NCBI RefSeq assembly: GCF_002252505.1
Contig: NZ_NNRL01000157.1
Location: forward strand, 186,001 to 250,000
DNA from: Brucella grignonensis
GTDB lineage: Bacteria; Pseudomonadota; Alphaproteobacteria; Rhizobiales; Rhizobiaceae
Direction: 5' to 3'
Length of the DNA stretch: 64,000 bases
In this document: one piece after another, positions 7,865 to 16,230 of the stretch
How the letters are laid out: every line of letters starts with the position of its first letter
Numbering within the stretch: the stretch's first letter is position 1
Notes under the pieces: model-generated
What the model was told of the DNA's origin: nothing
Seen by the model: the letters and a program-made list of their open reading frames with translations, nothing else
The model's database searches: none
Translations under genes and position numbers: made by a program

Positions 7865-9100
7865 ATGACGGGCCCAAATGCCAACGGCACAATCCTCAAG
7901 CGCGCAGTCACACAAAACCATGCGCTTTCGCGCGATGGCGTATCCGAAAGGCTATTCGCCTGGCTCTTCAAAGGGCTGGTCTATCCCCAGATATGGGAAG
8001 ACCCCGAAGTGGATATGGCAGCGCTCGCCATTCAGCCCGGCCACCGCATCGTGACCATCGCTTCAGGCGGCTGCAATGCTCTCTCATATCTGACAGCAGA
8101 CCCGGCCTCGGTCGAGGCTGTTGATCTCAACAGCGCCCATGTCGCCTTCAACCGCCTGAAACTTGGCGCTTTGAAGCATCTGCCGGATTATGCCAGCTTC
8201 TATCGTTTCTATGGCAAGGCCGATGACAAGGCCAATCTCGCAGCTTATCAACGCTTCATCCGTCCGCATCTTGATAGTGAAAGTCGCGCCTATTGGGAAA
8301 AGCGCAAATGGAGCGGCCGTCAGCGTATCTCTATCTTCTCGAGGGATCTCTATCGTCACGGATTGCTGGGCGTCTTTATCGGCATGGGCCACCGCGTCGC
8401 TCGTCTCTATGGCATAGACCCGCGCGACATCCTTAAAGCCCGCACAATGGAAGAACAGCGCAGCTTCTTCGACACTGCCCTCGCCCCCCTGTTTGAAAAA
8501 CGCATGGTGCGCTGGGCAACAGCCCGCAAATCGTCGCTGTTTGGCCTCGGCATTCCGCCTCAGCAATATGACGCACTGGCGACAGCCGGAAATGGCGACA
8601 TGGCATTTGTCCTGCGCGCCCGGCTCGAAAAGCTCGCCTGCGCCTTCCCCCTGACCGAGAACTATTTCGCGTGGCAGGCCTTTGGCCGTGGTTATAGCGG
8701 CGATGAAGAAGCAGGCCCCCTGCCCCCATATCTCTCAAGGGCAAATTTTGACACCGTTCGCGCGCGCGTTGACCGCATGACGGTGCGGAATGCCAATTAC
8801 ACTGAGTTTCTCAGCCAAAAGCCCGCCGGATCAGTAGACCGTTACATCTTACTCGACGCACAGGACTGGATGAATGACGCCCAGCTCAATGCGCTCTGGA
8901 GCGAAATTACGCGCACGGCTGCTGCGGGTGCACGCGTCATCTTCCGCACAGCGGCAGAGCCAAGCCTGCTGCCTGGCCGGGTTGATCCATCGATCCTTGA
9001 ACATTGGCACTACCGTGAAGAAGAGTCCCGCATGCTGCATGATCGCGACCGCTCCTCTATTTATGGCGGCTTTCACCTCTATGTTTTGAAGGGCGCATGA
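7865..9100 (+). CDS. btaA: S-adenosylmethionine:diacylglycerol 3-amino-3-carboxypropyltransferase
   Basis: 411-residue first enzyme of diacylglyceryl-N,N,N-trimethylhomoserine (DGTS) betaine-lipid synthesis. It moves the 3-amino-3-carboxypropyl group of SAM to diacylglycerol at the inner membrane. Recognised by LVYPQIWEDPEVDM and the SAM-site stretch IVTIASGGCNALSYL with downstream VEAVDLNSAHVAF. Start at 7865 (MTGPNANG) with GGGGAG upstream; the frame is open further upstream but that part is regulatory. Only 1 bp separates it from btaB, so the two form an operon. A Pho box upstream suggests induction under phosphate limitation. Confidence 0.93.
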   Translation: MTGPNANGTILKRAVTQNHALSRDGVSERLFAWLFKGLVYPQIWEDPEVDMAALAIQPGHRIVTIASGGCNALSYLTADPASVEAVDLNSAHVAFNRLKLGALKHLPDYASFYRFYGKADDKANLAAYQRFIRPHLDSESRAYWEKRKWSGRQRISIFSRDLYRHGLLGVFIGMGHRVARLYGIDPRDILKARTMEEQRSFFDTALAPLFEKRMVRWATARKSSLFGLGIPPQQYDALATAGNGDMAFVLRARLEKLACAFPLTENYFAWQAFGRGYSGDEEAGPLPPYLSRANFDTVRARVDRMTVRNANYTEFLSQKPAGSVDRYILLDAQDWMNDAQLNALWSEITRTAAAGARVIFRTAAEPSLLPGRVDPSILEHWHYREEESRMLHDRDRSSIYGGFHLYVLKGA

Positions 9101-9101
9101 T

Positions 9102-9785
9102 ATGGGCACCAATCCGCAACGAACTCAGGGGCAAATCAAGGGTATCGATCACGCTACTCTGATGGACCGGGTTTATAAGCGGCAGCGTCATTTCTACGAT
9201 GCCACGCGCAAATATTATCTTTTGGGTCGCGACCCTATGATTGCGGGACTAAACTTGCCTCAAGGCGGCAGTGTGCTTGAAATCGGCTGCGGCACAGGAC
9301 GTAATCTTGTCAAAACAGCGCAAAACTACCCCGACGCAACACTCTTCGGCATCGATATTTCGGCTGAAATGCTGGACACAGCACGTCAGGCAGCACAGCG
9401 TGCCGGGATTGCAGATCGCACCAGACTTGAACGTGCCGATGCCACGCATTTCGATCCTGCGGCCCTTTTTGGTCAGGATAGCTTTGATCGTATCTTCATT
9501 TCCTATGCGGTTTCGATGATACCTCAATGGCAATCGGTCATTCGGGAAAGCATCCGACACTTAAAACCGGGTGGCGAGCTGCATATCGTTGACTTCGGCG
9601 ATCAACAACGCCTGCCACGATGGTTTAAGAAGATGCTCTTCACATGGCTTGGATGGTTCCATGTGACACCGCGTGATGATCTTTTCAGCATCGCAGATAC
9701 GATGGCTTTAGAACAGGGCGCCACATCCAAACGCATGAATCTTTATCGCGGCTTTGCGTGGATAGCTGTCATTCGCGCCGGATAG
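9102..9785 (+). CDS. btaB: Diacylglycerylhomoserine N-methyltransferase
   Basis: 227-residue class I SAM methyltransferase that trimethylates diacylglycerylhomoserine to DGTS. SAM motif I is VLEIGCGTGRNLV (about residue 58), motif II LFGIDISAEML, and the post-motif HLKPGGELHIVDFGD is typical. The assignment rests on its position 1 bp after btaA; alone it would be called a generic methyltransferase. A predicted membrane-associated segment (FKKMLFTWLGWFHV) fits a lipid substrate. Confidence 0.92.
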   Translation: MGTNPQRTQGQIKGIDHATLMDRVYKRQRHFYDATRKYYLLGRDPMIAGLNLPQGGSVLEIGCGTGRNLVKTAQNYPDATLFGIDISAEMLDTARQAAQRAGIADRTRLERADATHFDPAALFGQDSFDRIFISYAVSMIPQWQSVIRESIRHLKPGGELHIVDFGDQQRLPRWFKKMLFTWLGWFHVTPRDDLFSIADTMALEQGATSKRMNLYRGFAWIAVIRAG

Positions 9786-9927
9786 ATTTCCGACGGCTCT
9801 TTTGATTATCCCTCAGCCGGTGCGACACAATCTATTTCCCGCAAAGTTTTGCCAGCATAGCTGATGACGTTCGCACCCGGATCGCGTAACCGTTGTTAAG
9901 ATTGATTCGCGACATCGGGACCACTGT

Positions 9928-10761
9928 ATGAACCGTCTGGCCAACCGCAGCATTCTTGCCCTTGGTGTTTTCCTTCTGTCCGCCTGTACGACAGTGGATT
10001 ATGACTTTTCCGATGTGAAAAAGTCCCGCAATTCAATGCAGCAGATGGCGCAGCCAAGCGGAGCGGTCAATGCGCCGCGGTTCGGTGACCGCAAGCCGTT
10101 CGAATGGACAGGCCGGACACCATGGCATTATCCGATCCACGGCACAGATGTTTCCAAATATCAGGTCGACGTCGACTGGAACGCGGTGCGGCGCAGCGGC
10201 ATTTCCTTTGTCTTCATCAAGGCAACCGAAGGCGGCGACCGTTTCGATGACCGCTTCACCGAACACTGGAACGGCGCAAAACAGGCCGGTATTCCACGCA
10301 GTGCCTATCACTTCTATTATTTCTGCCGCCCGGCTATCGAACAGGCACGCTGGTATATCCAGAATGTGCCCCGCGATCCGAATGCACTGCCTCCCGTTCT
10401 CGATATGGAATGGAACGCCAGTTCGCCGAGTTGCAAGCTCAGACCAAATGCGGTTGTGGTTCGCAAGGAAATGAAGATTTTCCTCGATGCCGTCGAAAAG
10501 CACTATGGCAAGCGCCCTATCATTTACACGACGGTCGACTTCTTCGATGAAAATGACCTGAACCAGATGCGCGAATATCCATTCTGGCTGCGATCCACGG
10601 CCGGTCATCCGACCGAGAAATACGGACCGCATCCATGGACCTTCTGGCAATATACCGGAACGGGCACTATTCCAGGCATCAAGGGTGATGCAGATATTAA
10701 CGTGTTTGCTGGCAGTGCGGGCGCTTGGAAAAAGTGGCTGGAAAGCAACAAGGTCCGTTAA
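9928..10761 (+). CDS. Glycoside hydrolase family 25 lysozyme, lipoprotein
   Basis: 277 residues. Signal peptide with lipobox (LGVFLLSAC), a ~50-residue linker, then a GH25 muramidase domain. Landmarks: GTDVSKYQVDVDW (first acidic residue), FVFIKATEGGDRFDD, AYHFYYFCRP, the catalytic LDMEWN pair, and the C-terminal FWQYTGTGTIPGI with DADINVF. It should cut MurNAc-GlcNAc bonds from a membrane-anchored position. It is followed after 115 bp by a lytic transglycosylase gene on the same strand. Confidence 0.93.
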   Translation: MNRLANRSILALGVFLLSACTTVDYDFSDVKKSRNSMQQMAQPSGAVNAPRFGDRKPFEWTGRTPWHYPIHGTDVSKYQVDVDWNAVRRSGISFVFIKATEGGDRFDDRFTEHWNGAKQAGIPRSAYHFYYFCRPAIEQARWYIQNVPRDPNALPPVLDMEWNASSPSCKLRPNAVVVRKEMKIFLDAVEKHYGKRPIIYTTVDFFDENDLNQMREYPFWLRSTAGHPTEKYGPHPWTFWQYTGTGTIPGIKGDADINVFAGSAGAWKKWLESNKVR

Positions 10762-10876
10762 CTCATCCTTAATTGGGTGCTCACACCAAGTTTTGCTTCA
10801 TTTCCGATGCGTGATGGGGCAATAGCTTGGAAAACCCGACGGGGAGACCTCCCCCTCTGAATTGTGAGTTTTTTCG

Positions 10877-12121
10877 ATGAAAATTTTAGCTTCAGTGATG
10901 GCTACCGCCTTGCTGGCATCGACTGTAATATCTGTTGCCCAATCTGGCGCAAAGGCTTCCGGTTCTCCCGCACCGGCTGCTAGCGCCGACAGCAACGTCA
11001 ACCTGCCAAAGCCAGAATGCGAGATCGATTACGGTCAGTGGATGAACAATCTGACCAAGGAAGCACGCGAAGCGGGCGTTGGCGAAAAGGGAATAGCTGA
11101 ACTGCATAAGGCGTCGCTCGAACAGAAAGTTCTTGATCGCGACCGCAAGCAGACGGTCTTCAACCTGACTTTCACCGAGTTTTCCAAGCGGCTCATCTCT
11201 GAAGCGCGCCTGAAGAATGGCCAGAACAATCTGGTCAAATATGCCGATGTCTTCAAGAAAGTCGAAGACACCTATGGCGTACCGGGTCCTGTACTTGCCG
11301 CTTTTTGGGGTCTCGAAACCGACTACGGTGCCATTCAGGGTGATTTCGACACGCTCAATGCACTTGTGACGCTTTCTTATGACTGCCGCCGTCCGGATCT
11401 GTTCCGTCCGCAGCTCATCGCTCTTCTTAAGCTGTTCGATACCGGCGTTGTCGATGCTGCCACAACGGGCGCGTGGGCTGGCGAGATTGGTATGATGCAG
11501 CTTCTGCCGAAGGATTATCTTGAGCGCGGCGTTGATGGCGACGGCGATGGCAAGGTCGACCTGAAGAACAGCGTTCCCGATGCAATGATGACCGCTGGCC
11601 GCATGATTTCCGAACTCGGCTGGAAGCGTGGCGAGCCGTGGCTCGAAGAAGTGCGTATTACCAAAGATCTGCCTTGGGAAGAATCCATTCGCACCAATCG
11701 CAAGCCACACTCATGGTGGGCTGAGCAGGGCGTGGTTGGGCTTAAGGGGCCACTCGGCCCCGATGACGGCGATGCATCGCTGCTCCTGCCACTGGGTCGC
11801 AAAGGCCCTGCATTCCTATCCTATGCAAATTTCGATATTTTCGTGGAATGGAACAAGTCGATTGTTTACGCGACAACGGCTGCCTACTTCGCCACCCGCC
11901 TCGCTGGCGCACCTGCCTTCAATCCCGGCAATCCTGATCAGGGACTGACGCAGGAACAAATGAAGGAATTGCAGACCAAGCTTCAGGCCCGTGGCTATGA
12001 CATGGGCAAGATCGACGGCGTTTTCGGTATCCTGACCCGCGATGCCGTTCGCACCGAACAATTGCGCCTTGGAATGCCTGCCGATTCATGGCCAACGCCT
12101 GAACTGCTCGAAAAGCTCTAA
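10877..12121 (+). CDS. Lytic murein transglycosylase, MltB/SLT_2 family
   Basis: 414 residues. Signal peptide at the N-terminus (no lipobox), SLT_2 catalytic domain about residues 45-335 and a C-terminal PG_binding_1 domain (LQTKLQARGYDMGKIDGVFG). The catalytic glutamate is in LAAFWGLETDYGA; further family marks are WAGEIGMMQLLPKDYLERG and GVDGDGDGKVDL. It makes 1,6-anhydromuropeptides from peptidoglycan in the periplasm. A hairpin terminator follows at once. Confidence 0.94.
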   Translation: MKILASVMATALLASTVISVAQSGAKASGSPAPAASADSNVNLPKPECEIDYGQWMNNLTKEAREAGVGEKGIAELHKASLEQKVLDRDRKQTVFNLTFTEFSKRLISEARLKNGQNNLVKYADVFKKVEDTYGVPGPVLAAFWGLETDYGAIQGDFDTLNALVTLSYDCRRPDLFRPQLIALLKLFDTGVVDAATTGAWAGEIGMMQLLPKDYLERGVDGDGDGKVDLKNSVPDAMMTAGRMISELGWKRGEPWLEEVRITKDLPWEESIRTNRKPHSWWAEQGVVGLKGPLGPDDGDASLLLPLGRKGPAFLSYANFDIFVEWNKSIVYATTAAYFATRLAGAPAFNPGNPDQGLTQEQMKELQTKLQARGYDMGKIDGVFGILTRDAVRTEQLRLGMPADSWPTPELLEKL

Positions 12122-12134
12122 ACCAAAGTAAATC

Positions 12135-12162
12135 AAAGGCGCGGACCAACCTCCGCGCCTTT
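12135..12162 (+). terminator. Terminator after MltB-like gene
   Basis: AAAGGCGCGGA (12135-12145) pairs with TCCGCGCCTTT (12152-12162), 6-nt loop. The T tail is short. Confidence 0.8.
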
Positions 12163-12188
12163 CAACTTTTGCAAGTTATTCAAGCGCC

Positions 12189-13124
12189 ATGATCTCCACC
12201 CTCATCATCGTTCTGCCCGTCTTCGCCCTCATCTTTTCAGGTTGGGGTGCATTCAAGCTGAAGATATTGGGGCCGCACGCGATCGCTGAGCTTAACCGTT
12301 TCGTTGTCTACCTCGCCTTGCCTGCCCTGCTTTTCGACATCATGGCCAATACCCACGGCAGCGATTTATGGCAGCCGGGCTTTATCAGCGTCTTTCTATT
12401 GAGCAGCGCTATCGCCTTTGCCCTGCCCTTCGTTATCCGTCTTCGTGGCAAGTTATCCTTAGCCGACAATGCGCTTGATGGATTGAACGCCGCCTATCCA
12501 AATACCGGCTATATGGGCATCCCGCTTTCGATGATCGCTTTCGGATCAGGCGTTCTGGCGGCGACAACAATTTCCATTATCATCACCGTCTGTGTAACCT
12601 TTGCCTTTGCTATCATTCTGATCGAAATCGGCATGCAGACAGAAAAGAAGCCGCTACGCCTTGTCTGGAAAGTCGCGCGATCCTTGATCCGCAATCCGCT
12701 TCTCTTTGCACCAGCGCTGGGAACGCTCGTATCGTTCTCAGGCCTCACCATCCCTGCTCCCGCCGAAACTTTTCTGAAAATGCTCGGTGGTGCAGCGTCA
12801 CCCTGTGCGCTCGTGGCACTCGGCCTTTTCCTCGCACAACCCCGCAAGATCGAACGCGACAGTGTCAATGCAATCGCCTTCCTCGTTTCGGTCAAGCTTA
12901 TCGTCATGCCGTTGGCAACGTGGTTACTGGCGGTCTATGTCTTCGGGCTTCCGCCACACCTGGCGCAGAGTGCAACACTGCTCGCAGCACTGCCGGCTGG
13001 CACCGGTCCCTTCATGCTTGCAGAACATTATCGCCGCGAAGCAGCCATTACGTCGAATGTCATCCTTTATTCGACCATTCTGTCGGTGTTCACCTTGTCA
13101 GGATTCCTCGCTTTAATCCGCTAA
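12189..13124 (+). CDS. AEC family (auxin efflux carrier-like) permease
   Basis: 311 residues, about ten membrane helices in two halves. Typical AEC features are the N-terminal LNRFVVYLALPALLFD with its helix-breaking ALPAL, YPNTGYMGIPL in the first half, and LGGAASPCALVALGLFL in the second. Relatives export or import small organic anions such as malate or malonate; the substrate here is unknown. The inverted repeat AAAGAGCCAATT / AATTGGCGCTTT at about 13137-13181 may end transcription. Confidence 0.9.
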   Translation: MISTLIIVLPVFALIFSGWGAFKLKILGPHAIAELNRFVVYLALPALLFDIMANTHGSDLWQPGFISVFLLSSAIAFALPFVIRLRGKLSLADNALDGLNAAYPNTGYMGIPLSMIAFGSGVLAATTISIIITVCVTFAFAIILIEIGMQTEKKPLRLVWKVARSLIRNPLLFAPALGTLVSFSGLTIPAPAETFLKMLGGAASPCALVALGLFLAQPRKIERDSVNAIAFLVSVKLIVMPLATWLLAVYVFGLPPHLAQSATLLAALPAGTGPFMLAEHYRREAAITSNVILYSTILSVFTLSGFLALIR

Positions 13125-13379
13125 GCGGTGATGCAAAAGAGCCAATTGGCCAGTCACAGCCGGGTCAAAATTGGCGCTTTCGTGGCATTTTCATGAAATG
13201 TGAACAAATTTTTACAGTTAAAAATTTCAAAGACTTAGCTGGTAAACAAAAGGTTTTTTTCGCTGTCACCGCTTATTGCAGTACGAAATGTTCTTTCGTT
13301 TGATCCAATTTGCGCTTAGATTCCGGTTCTCTACCAGCGCGCGCCCGGCCTCGTCGGGTGCATATAAGGAGACAGACCA

Positions 13380-13466
13380 ATGGGACTTACGCGATCTTTG
13401 AATGTCCTCATGATCTGTGCAGCATTCGCATTTGTTGCAGCGTTGATAGCAGGCGTTATTCCCTGA
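13380..13466 (+). CDS. 28-residue single-span membrane protein
   Basis: ATG at 13380 is preceded by AAGGAGA about 7 nt upstream. The product starts MGLTRSLNVLMICAAFAFVA and ends in a proline; it is one hydrophobic helix (about residues 8-27) with a single positive residue before it, so the N-terminus should stay inside. It has its own terminator (13545-13572) and a ~250-bp upstream region, so it looks like an independent unit. Family and function are unknown. The strong ribosome site and one clean helix argue for translation. Confidence 0.7.
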   Translation: MGLTRSLNVLMICAAFAFVAALIAGVIP

Positions 13467-13544
13467 ATTGGGATAGCCAAGCCATTATGGCGGCATCGGT
13501 TCTTGAGGATAAACCGACCCGTTTTAGATACAAAATCTAAAGAG

Positions 13545-13572
13545 AAGCCCGGTTTTCAAACCGGGCTTTTTT
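13545..13572. terminator. Bidirectional terminator between small membrane protein and metF
   Basis: AAGCCCGGTTT (13545-13555) pairs with AAACCGGGCTT (13558-13568), followed by a T run. It serves the plus-strand small gene and lies 4 bp after the metF stop on the minus strand. Confidence 0.9.
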
Positions 13573-13576
13573 CATT

Positions 13577-14488
13577 TCAGGCAACTTCCAATTCAGCATC
13601 AATCTTAGGTCTGATGCCAATCATATGGCAGATCGCAAACGGCAGATCGGCTCTGTTCATCGTATAGAAATGGAAATCCTGCACGCCACGTTCGATGAGG
13701 TCCATCACCTGCTCCGCAGCAATGGCCGCAGCAACAAGCTGATGCGTCTGCGGATCTTTATCCAGCCCGTCGAAACGCTCGGCCAGCCACGCCGGAATAT
13801 GTGTCGCAGAACGGGCACAGAAGTTGCTGACCTGCTTGAAATTATGCACCGGCAAAACACCCGGAACAATCGGGATATATATACCAGCACGGCGCACGCG
13901 CTCGACATAACGCTCATAAAGATCATTATCGAAGAAGAACTGCGTAATGGCACGTGTCGCGCCATTATCAACCTTACGCTTGAGCATATCGATGTCGGTG
14001 GCGAAATCCGGGCTTTCAGGATGTTTTTCCGGATAAGCCGAAACCGAAATGTCGAAATCGGAAAGCTTGCGCAGACCTCCAACCAGGTCGGCACCATTCT
14101 GATAGCCACCCTGCGTCGGCACATATTTCTCGCCAATACCGCTGGCAGGGTCGCCACGCAGCGCGACAAAGCGATTGACGCCAAGGGCCGCAAATTCCTG
14201 TGCAGCGCGATCCACTTCCTCGCGCGTCGCATCAACACAGGTCAGATGAGCCGCAGGCTCAATATCGGTTTCTTTAAGAATACGCGCGACCGTACGGATG
14301 GTACGCTCGCGAGTAGAGCCGCCGGCACCGTAAGTCACAGAGACGAATTCAGGCTTGAGCGGCGCAAGGCGCGTCACGGTTTCCCACAGACGCTGTTCCA
14401 TTTCTTCCGTCTTGGGCGGAAAAAACTCGAACGATACGCGGGTGGTCTGGCCGATATCCGATCGGCGGGAAAGACCGTAAAAGCCCAT
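13577..14488 (-). CDS. metF: 5,10-methylenetetrahydrofolate reductase
   Basis: 303 residues, FAD-dependent TIM barrel that makes 5-methyl-THF for methionine synthesis. Marks: VSFEFFPPKTEEME at the N-terminus (catalytic Glu), FVSVTYGAGGSTR, HLTCVDATREEV, RFVALRGDPASG, and ISVSAYPEKHPE. Its ATG overlaps the TAA of the upstream SahR-like regulator (TAATG), so the two genes are translationally coupled. Expression is likely controlled by that regulator through the operator at 15525-15544. Confidence 0.96.
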   Translation of the reverse strand: MGFYGLSRRSDIGQTTRVSFEFFPPKTEEMEQRLWETVTRLAPLKPEFVSVTYGAGGSTRERTIRTVARILKETDIEPAAHLTCVDATREEVDRAAQEFAALGVNRFVALRGDPASGIGEKYVPTQGGYQNGADLVGGLRKLSDFDISVSAYPEKHPESPDFATDIDMLKRKVDNGATRAITQFFFDNDLYERYVERVRRAGIYIPIVPGVLPVHNFKQVSNFCARSATHIPAWLAERFDGLDKDPQTHQLVAAAIAAEQVMDLIERGVQDFHFYTMNRADLPFAICHMIGIRPKIDAELEVA

Positions 14489-15498
14489 TAGACTGTCTCC
14501 GTTATGCTTGCATTTTGCGGCGCTGGATCGGCAATCAGCAAGCGCGGGTCATTGGCAAGCCAAAGCTTGACCGTCAATCCGTCGTCACCATTTGCAGCCT
14601 TTGGCCCCAATTCAGTCGTCCTGGCAGGTTCAAGCCCTGCATCTTTCAACCATCCCAGCATCTGCTCGTCGCTAAAGCCAAGCCTTAGATGCGCATGTTC
14701 CTCACGCAGGAACTCGAGCCTGTGCGGTGCAAAGTCAACAATCAGCAAGCGTCCACCGGGGCGAAGCGCACGCGCCGCCTCACGGATTGCGGCGAGCGGA
14801 TCATCGAGGAAGTGCAGAACCTGGTGGATTGTCACCAGATCGAAATTTTCGCGTTCGACGGGCAGCGCATAGACGTCTCCCTGCCGGACCTGCGCATTGC
14901 CGACCGATGCGAGATCGAGATTGGCACGCGCCACCGAGAGCATGTCGCGATTGATATCGATACCCAATCCACGCACATAAAGCGGCGAAAACAGCTCTAA
15001 CAGTCGGCCCGTTCCCGTACCGACATCAAGCATGGCCTGAAAATGCTTGTCGCCAATGATGCCTTTGAGAGCCGCTTCCACTGCGTTTTCGGAAACATGC
15101 AACTTGCGGATCTCATCCCAGCTACCAGCATTGGCACTGAAATAAGCTGCAGCCTTTTCCTGACGGCTGGATTTAACCTGCGACAGCCGCTCCATATCAC
15201 GTTCGATCAATGGATCGGCCGCATCAAGCCGCTGCAGAAGATTGCGTGCGACTTCACCGCACAGCGCATTGTCCGACAGACGAAAATAGGCCCAGGCACC
15301 TTCCTGATAGCGATCAATAAGATCGGCTTCGCCCAGCAGCTTGAGATGGCGCGAAACACGCGGCTGCGATTGACCCAGAATTGTGGTCAGGTCTGAAACG
15401 GTGAGATCACCCTTGGAAAGAAGCGCAAGAATGCGCAAGCGGCTTGGTTCTGCCACTGCTTTTAACACATCCACCATCTGATCGAGCTGCAAGCGCAA
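14488..15498 (-). CDS. ArsR-family regulator fused to a SAM-dependent methyltransferase domain (SahR-like)
   Basis: 336 residues from a TTG start at 15498, chosen because GGAG lies 8 nt upstream and because the longer frame (to 15597) would run through the operator. Residues ~5-90 are an ArsR winged helix (VAEPSRLRILALL, LGQSQPRVSRHLKLL). Residues ~130-300 are a class I methyltransferase fold (LDVGTGTGRLLELF, LVTIHQVLHFLDDPLAAIRE, RALRPGGRLLIVDF). Lacking the metal-binding cysteines of classic ArsR, it probably senses SAM or SAH. The family SahR, predicted by comparative genomics to control the methionine cycle, has this architecture. Coupled to metF by a 1-bp overlap. Confidence 0.88.
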   Translation of the reverse strand: MRLQLDQMVDVLKAVAEPSRLRILALLSKGDLTVSDLTTILGQSQPRVSRHLKLLGEADLIDRYQEGAWAYFRLSDNALCGEVARNLLQRLDAADPLIERDMERLSQVKSSRQEKAAAYFSANAGSWDEIRKLHVSENAVEAALKGIIGDKHFQAMLDVGTGTGRLLELFSPLYVRGLGIDINRDMLSVARANLDLASVGNAQVRQGDVYALPVERENFDLVTIHQVLHFLDDPLAAIREAARALRPGGRLLIVDFAPHRLEFLREEHAHLRLGFSDEQMLGWLKDAGLEPARTTELGPKAANGDDGLTVKLWLANDPRLLIADPAPQNASITETV

Positions 15499-15524
15499 TT
15501 CGCAATCTCCATACACCTCTAAAG

Positions 15525-15544
15525 ATATAAAGATATGTTTATAT
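15525..15544. promoter_or_regulatory. Palindromic operator upstream of SahR-like gene and metF
   Basis: ATATAAA-GATATG-TTTATAT: 7-bp inverted arms around a 6-bp centre, about 27 bp before the regulator's start. A/T-rich ATATAAA...TTTATAT palindromes have been proposed as SahR sites (from memory). Likely autoregulation of the regulator-metF operon. Confidence 0.6.
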
Positions 15545-15755
15545 GAAGTGCGGCTTGAGCGCAAGAAATTTTCGCGATGCAATGCACAGCAAAACAATAC
15601 CGGCCCTTTGGGAAGTCATTTGAGCTGGAGAACAACCGAGTTATGATTATTGCGAATCTTGCTTCGAGCGCCTTAACATATTGAATCTACGCATCGCATT
15701 TTCCGGCATCGTTTCCGGTTTTGAACGGGAACTGTAGCGTGAAAGGAAGACGGCT

Positions 15756-16079
15756 ATGAGTGCAGGCACTGTACGCCAGAAGGCAATTGCAAAATCTCTC
15801 ACACTTTTGCTTCCTGCCGTCCCCTATTCGGATTCAGAACCAATTCGCGCTGCAGCTCTTGCGCCGCATATGAAAACGCTTCCACCATCAATTGCAGTAT
15901 GGCTTGCGACCGTGGCCCATGTTCGTCACATGCACACCGACTACGACACACTGCGCGATGATGGATATGACAAGGATTCAGCACGCTTCTTTGTAATGGA
16001 TGCCATCAACTCCAAACTGACAGAATGGCGCGCGACACGCCTCGTCACCGCAGATGAGGATGAAGCGGCGGTAATGTAA
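15756..16079 (+). CDS. DUF2293 domain protein
   Basis: 107 residues. The middle part (IAVWLATVAHVRHMHTDYDT ... GYDKDSARFFVMDAINSKL) matches the DUF2293 family found in alphaproteobacteria. No signal peptide or membrane helix. Function unknown; in this family the domain often stands alone as here. A palindromic repeat follows. Confidence 0.85.
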   Translation: MSAGTVRQKAIAKSLTLLLPAVPYSDSEPIRAAALAPHMKTLPPSIAVWLATVAHVRHMHTDYDTLRDDGYDKDSARFFVMDAINSKLTEWRATRLVTADEDEAAVM

Positions 16080-16117
16080 CCGCCGCCTGAAGGCAGCGTT
16101 CATTTATTCAGGATTTG

Positions 16118-16216
16118 AAGCGCATCCCGAAAAGTGTGAAACGGTTTTCGGGATGCGCGTCAAAACAAACGGTTAGAGCGACCTTTGTACGCCCCAGAGG
16201 GCGCACGGCGCTCTAA
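16118..16216 (+). repeat. Bru-RS-like palindromic repeat, copy 3 (divergent type A)
   Basis: The first stem-loop is standard (GCGCATCCCGAAAAGTGTGA ... TTTTCGGGATGCGCG). The second keeps the TTAGAGCG / GCGCTCTAA ends but has a different inner stem (ACGCCC...GGGCGCA). Confidence 0.85.
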
Positions 16217-16230
16217 TGAAGTTGATTATC

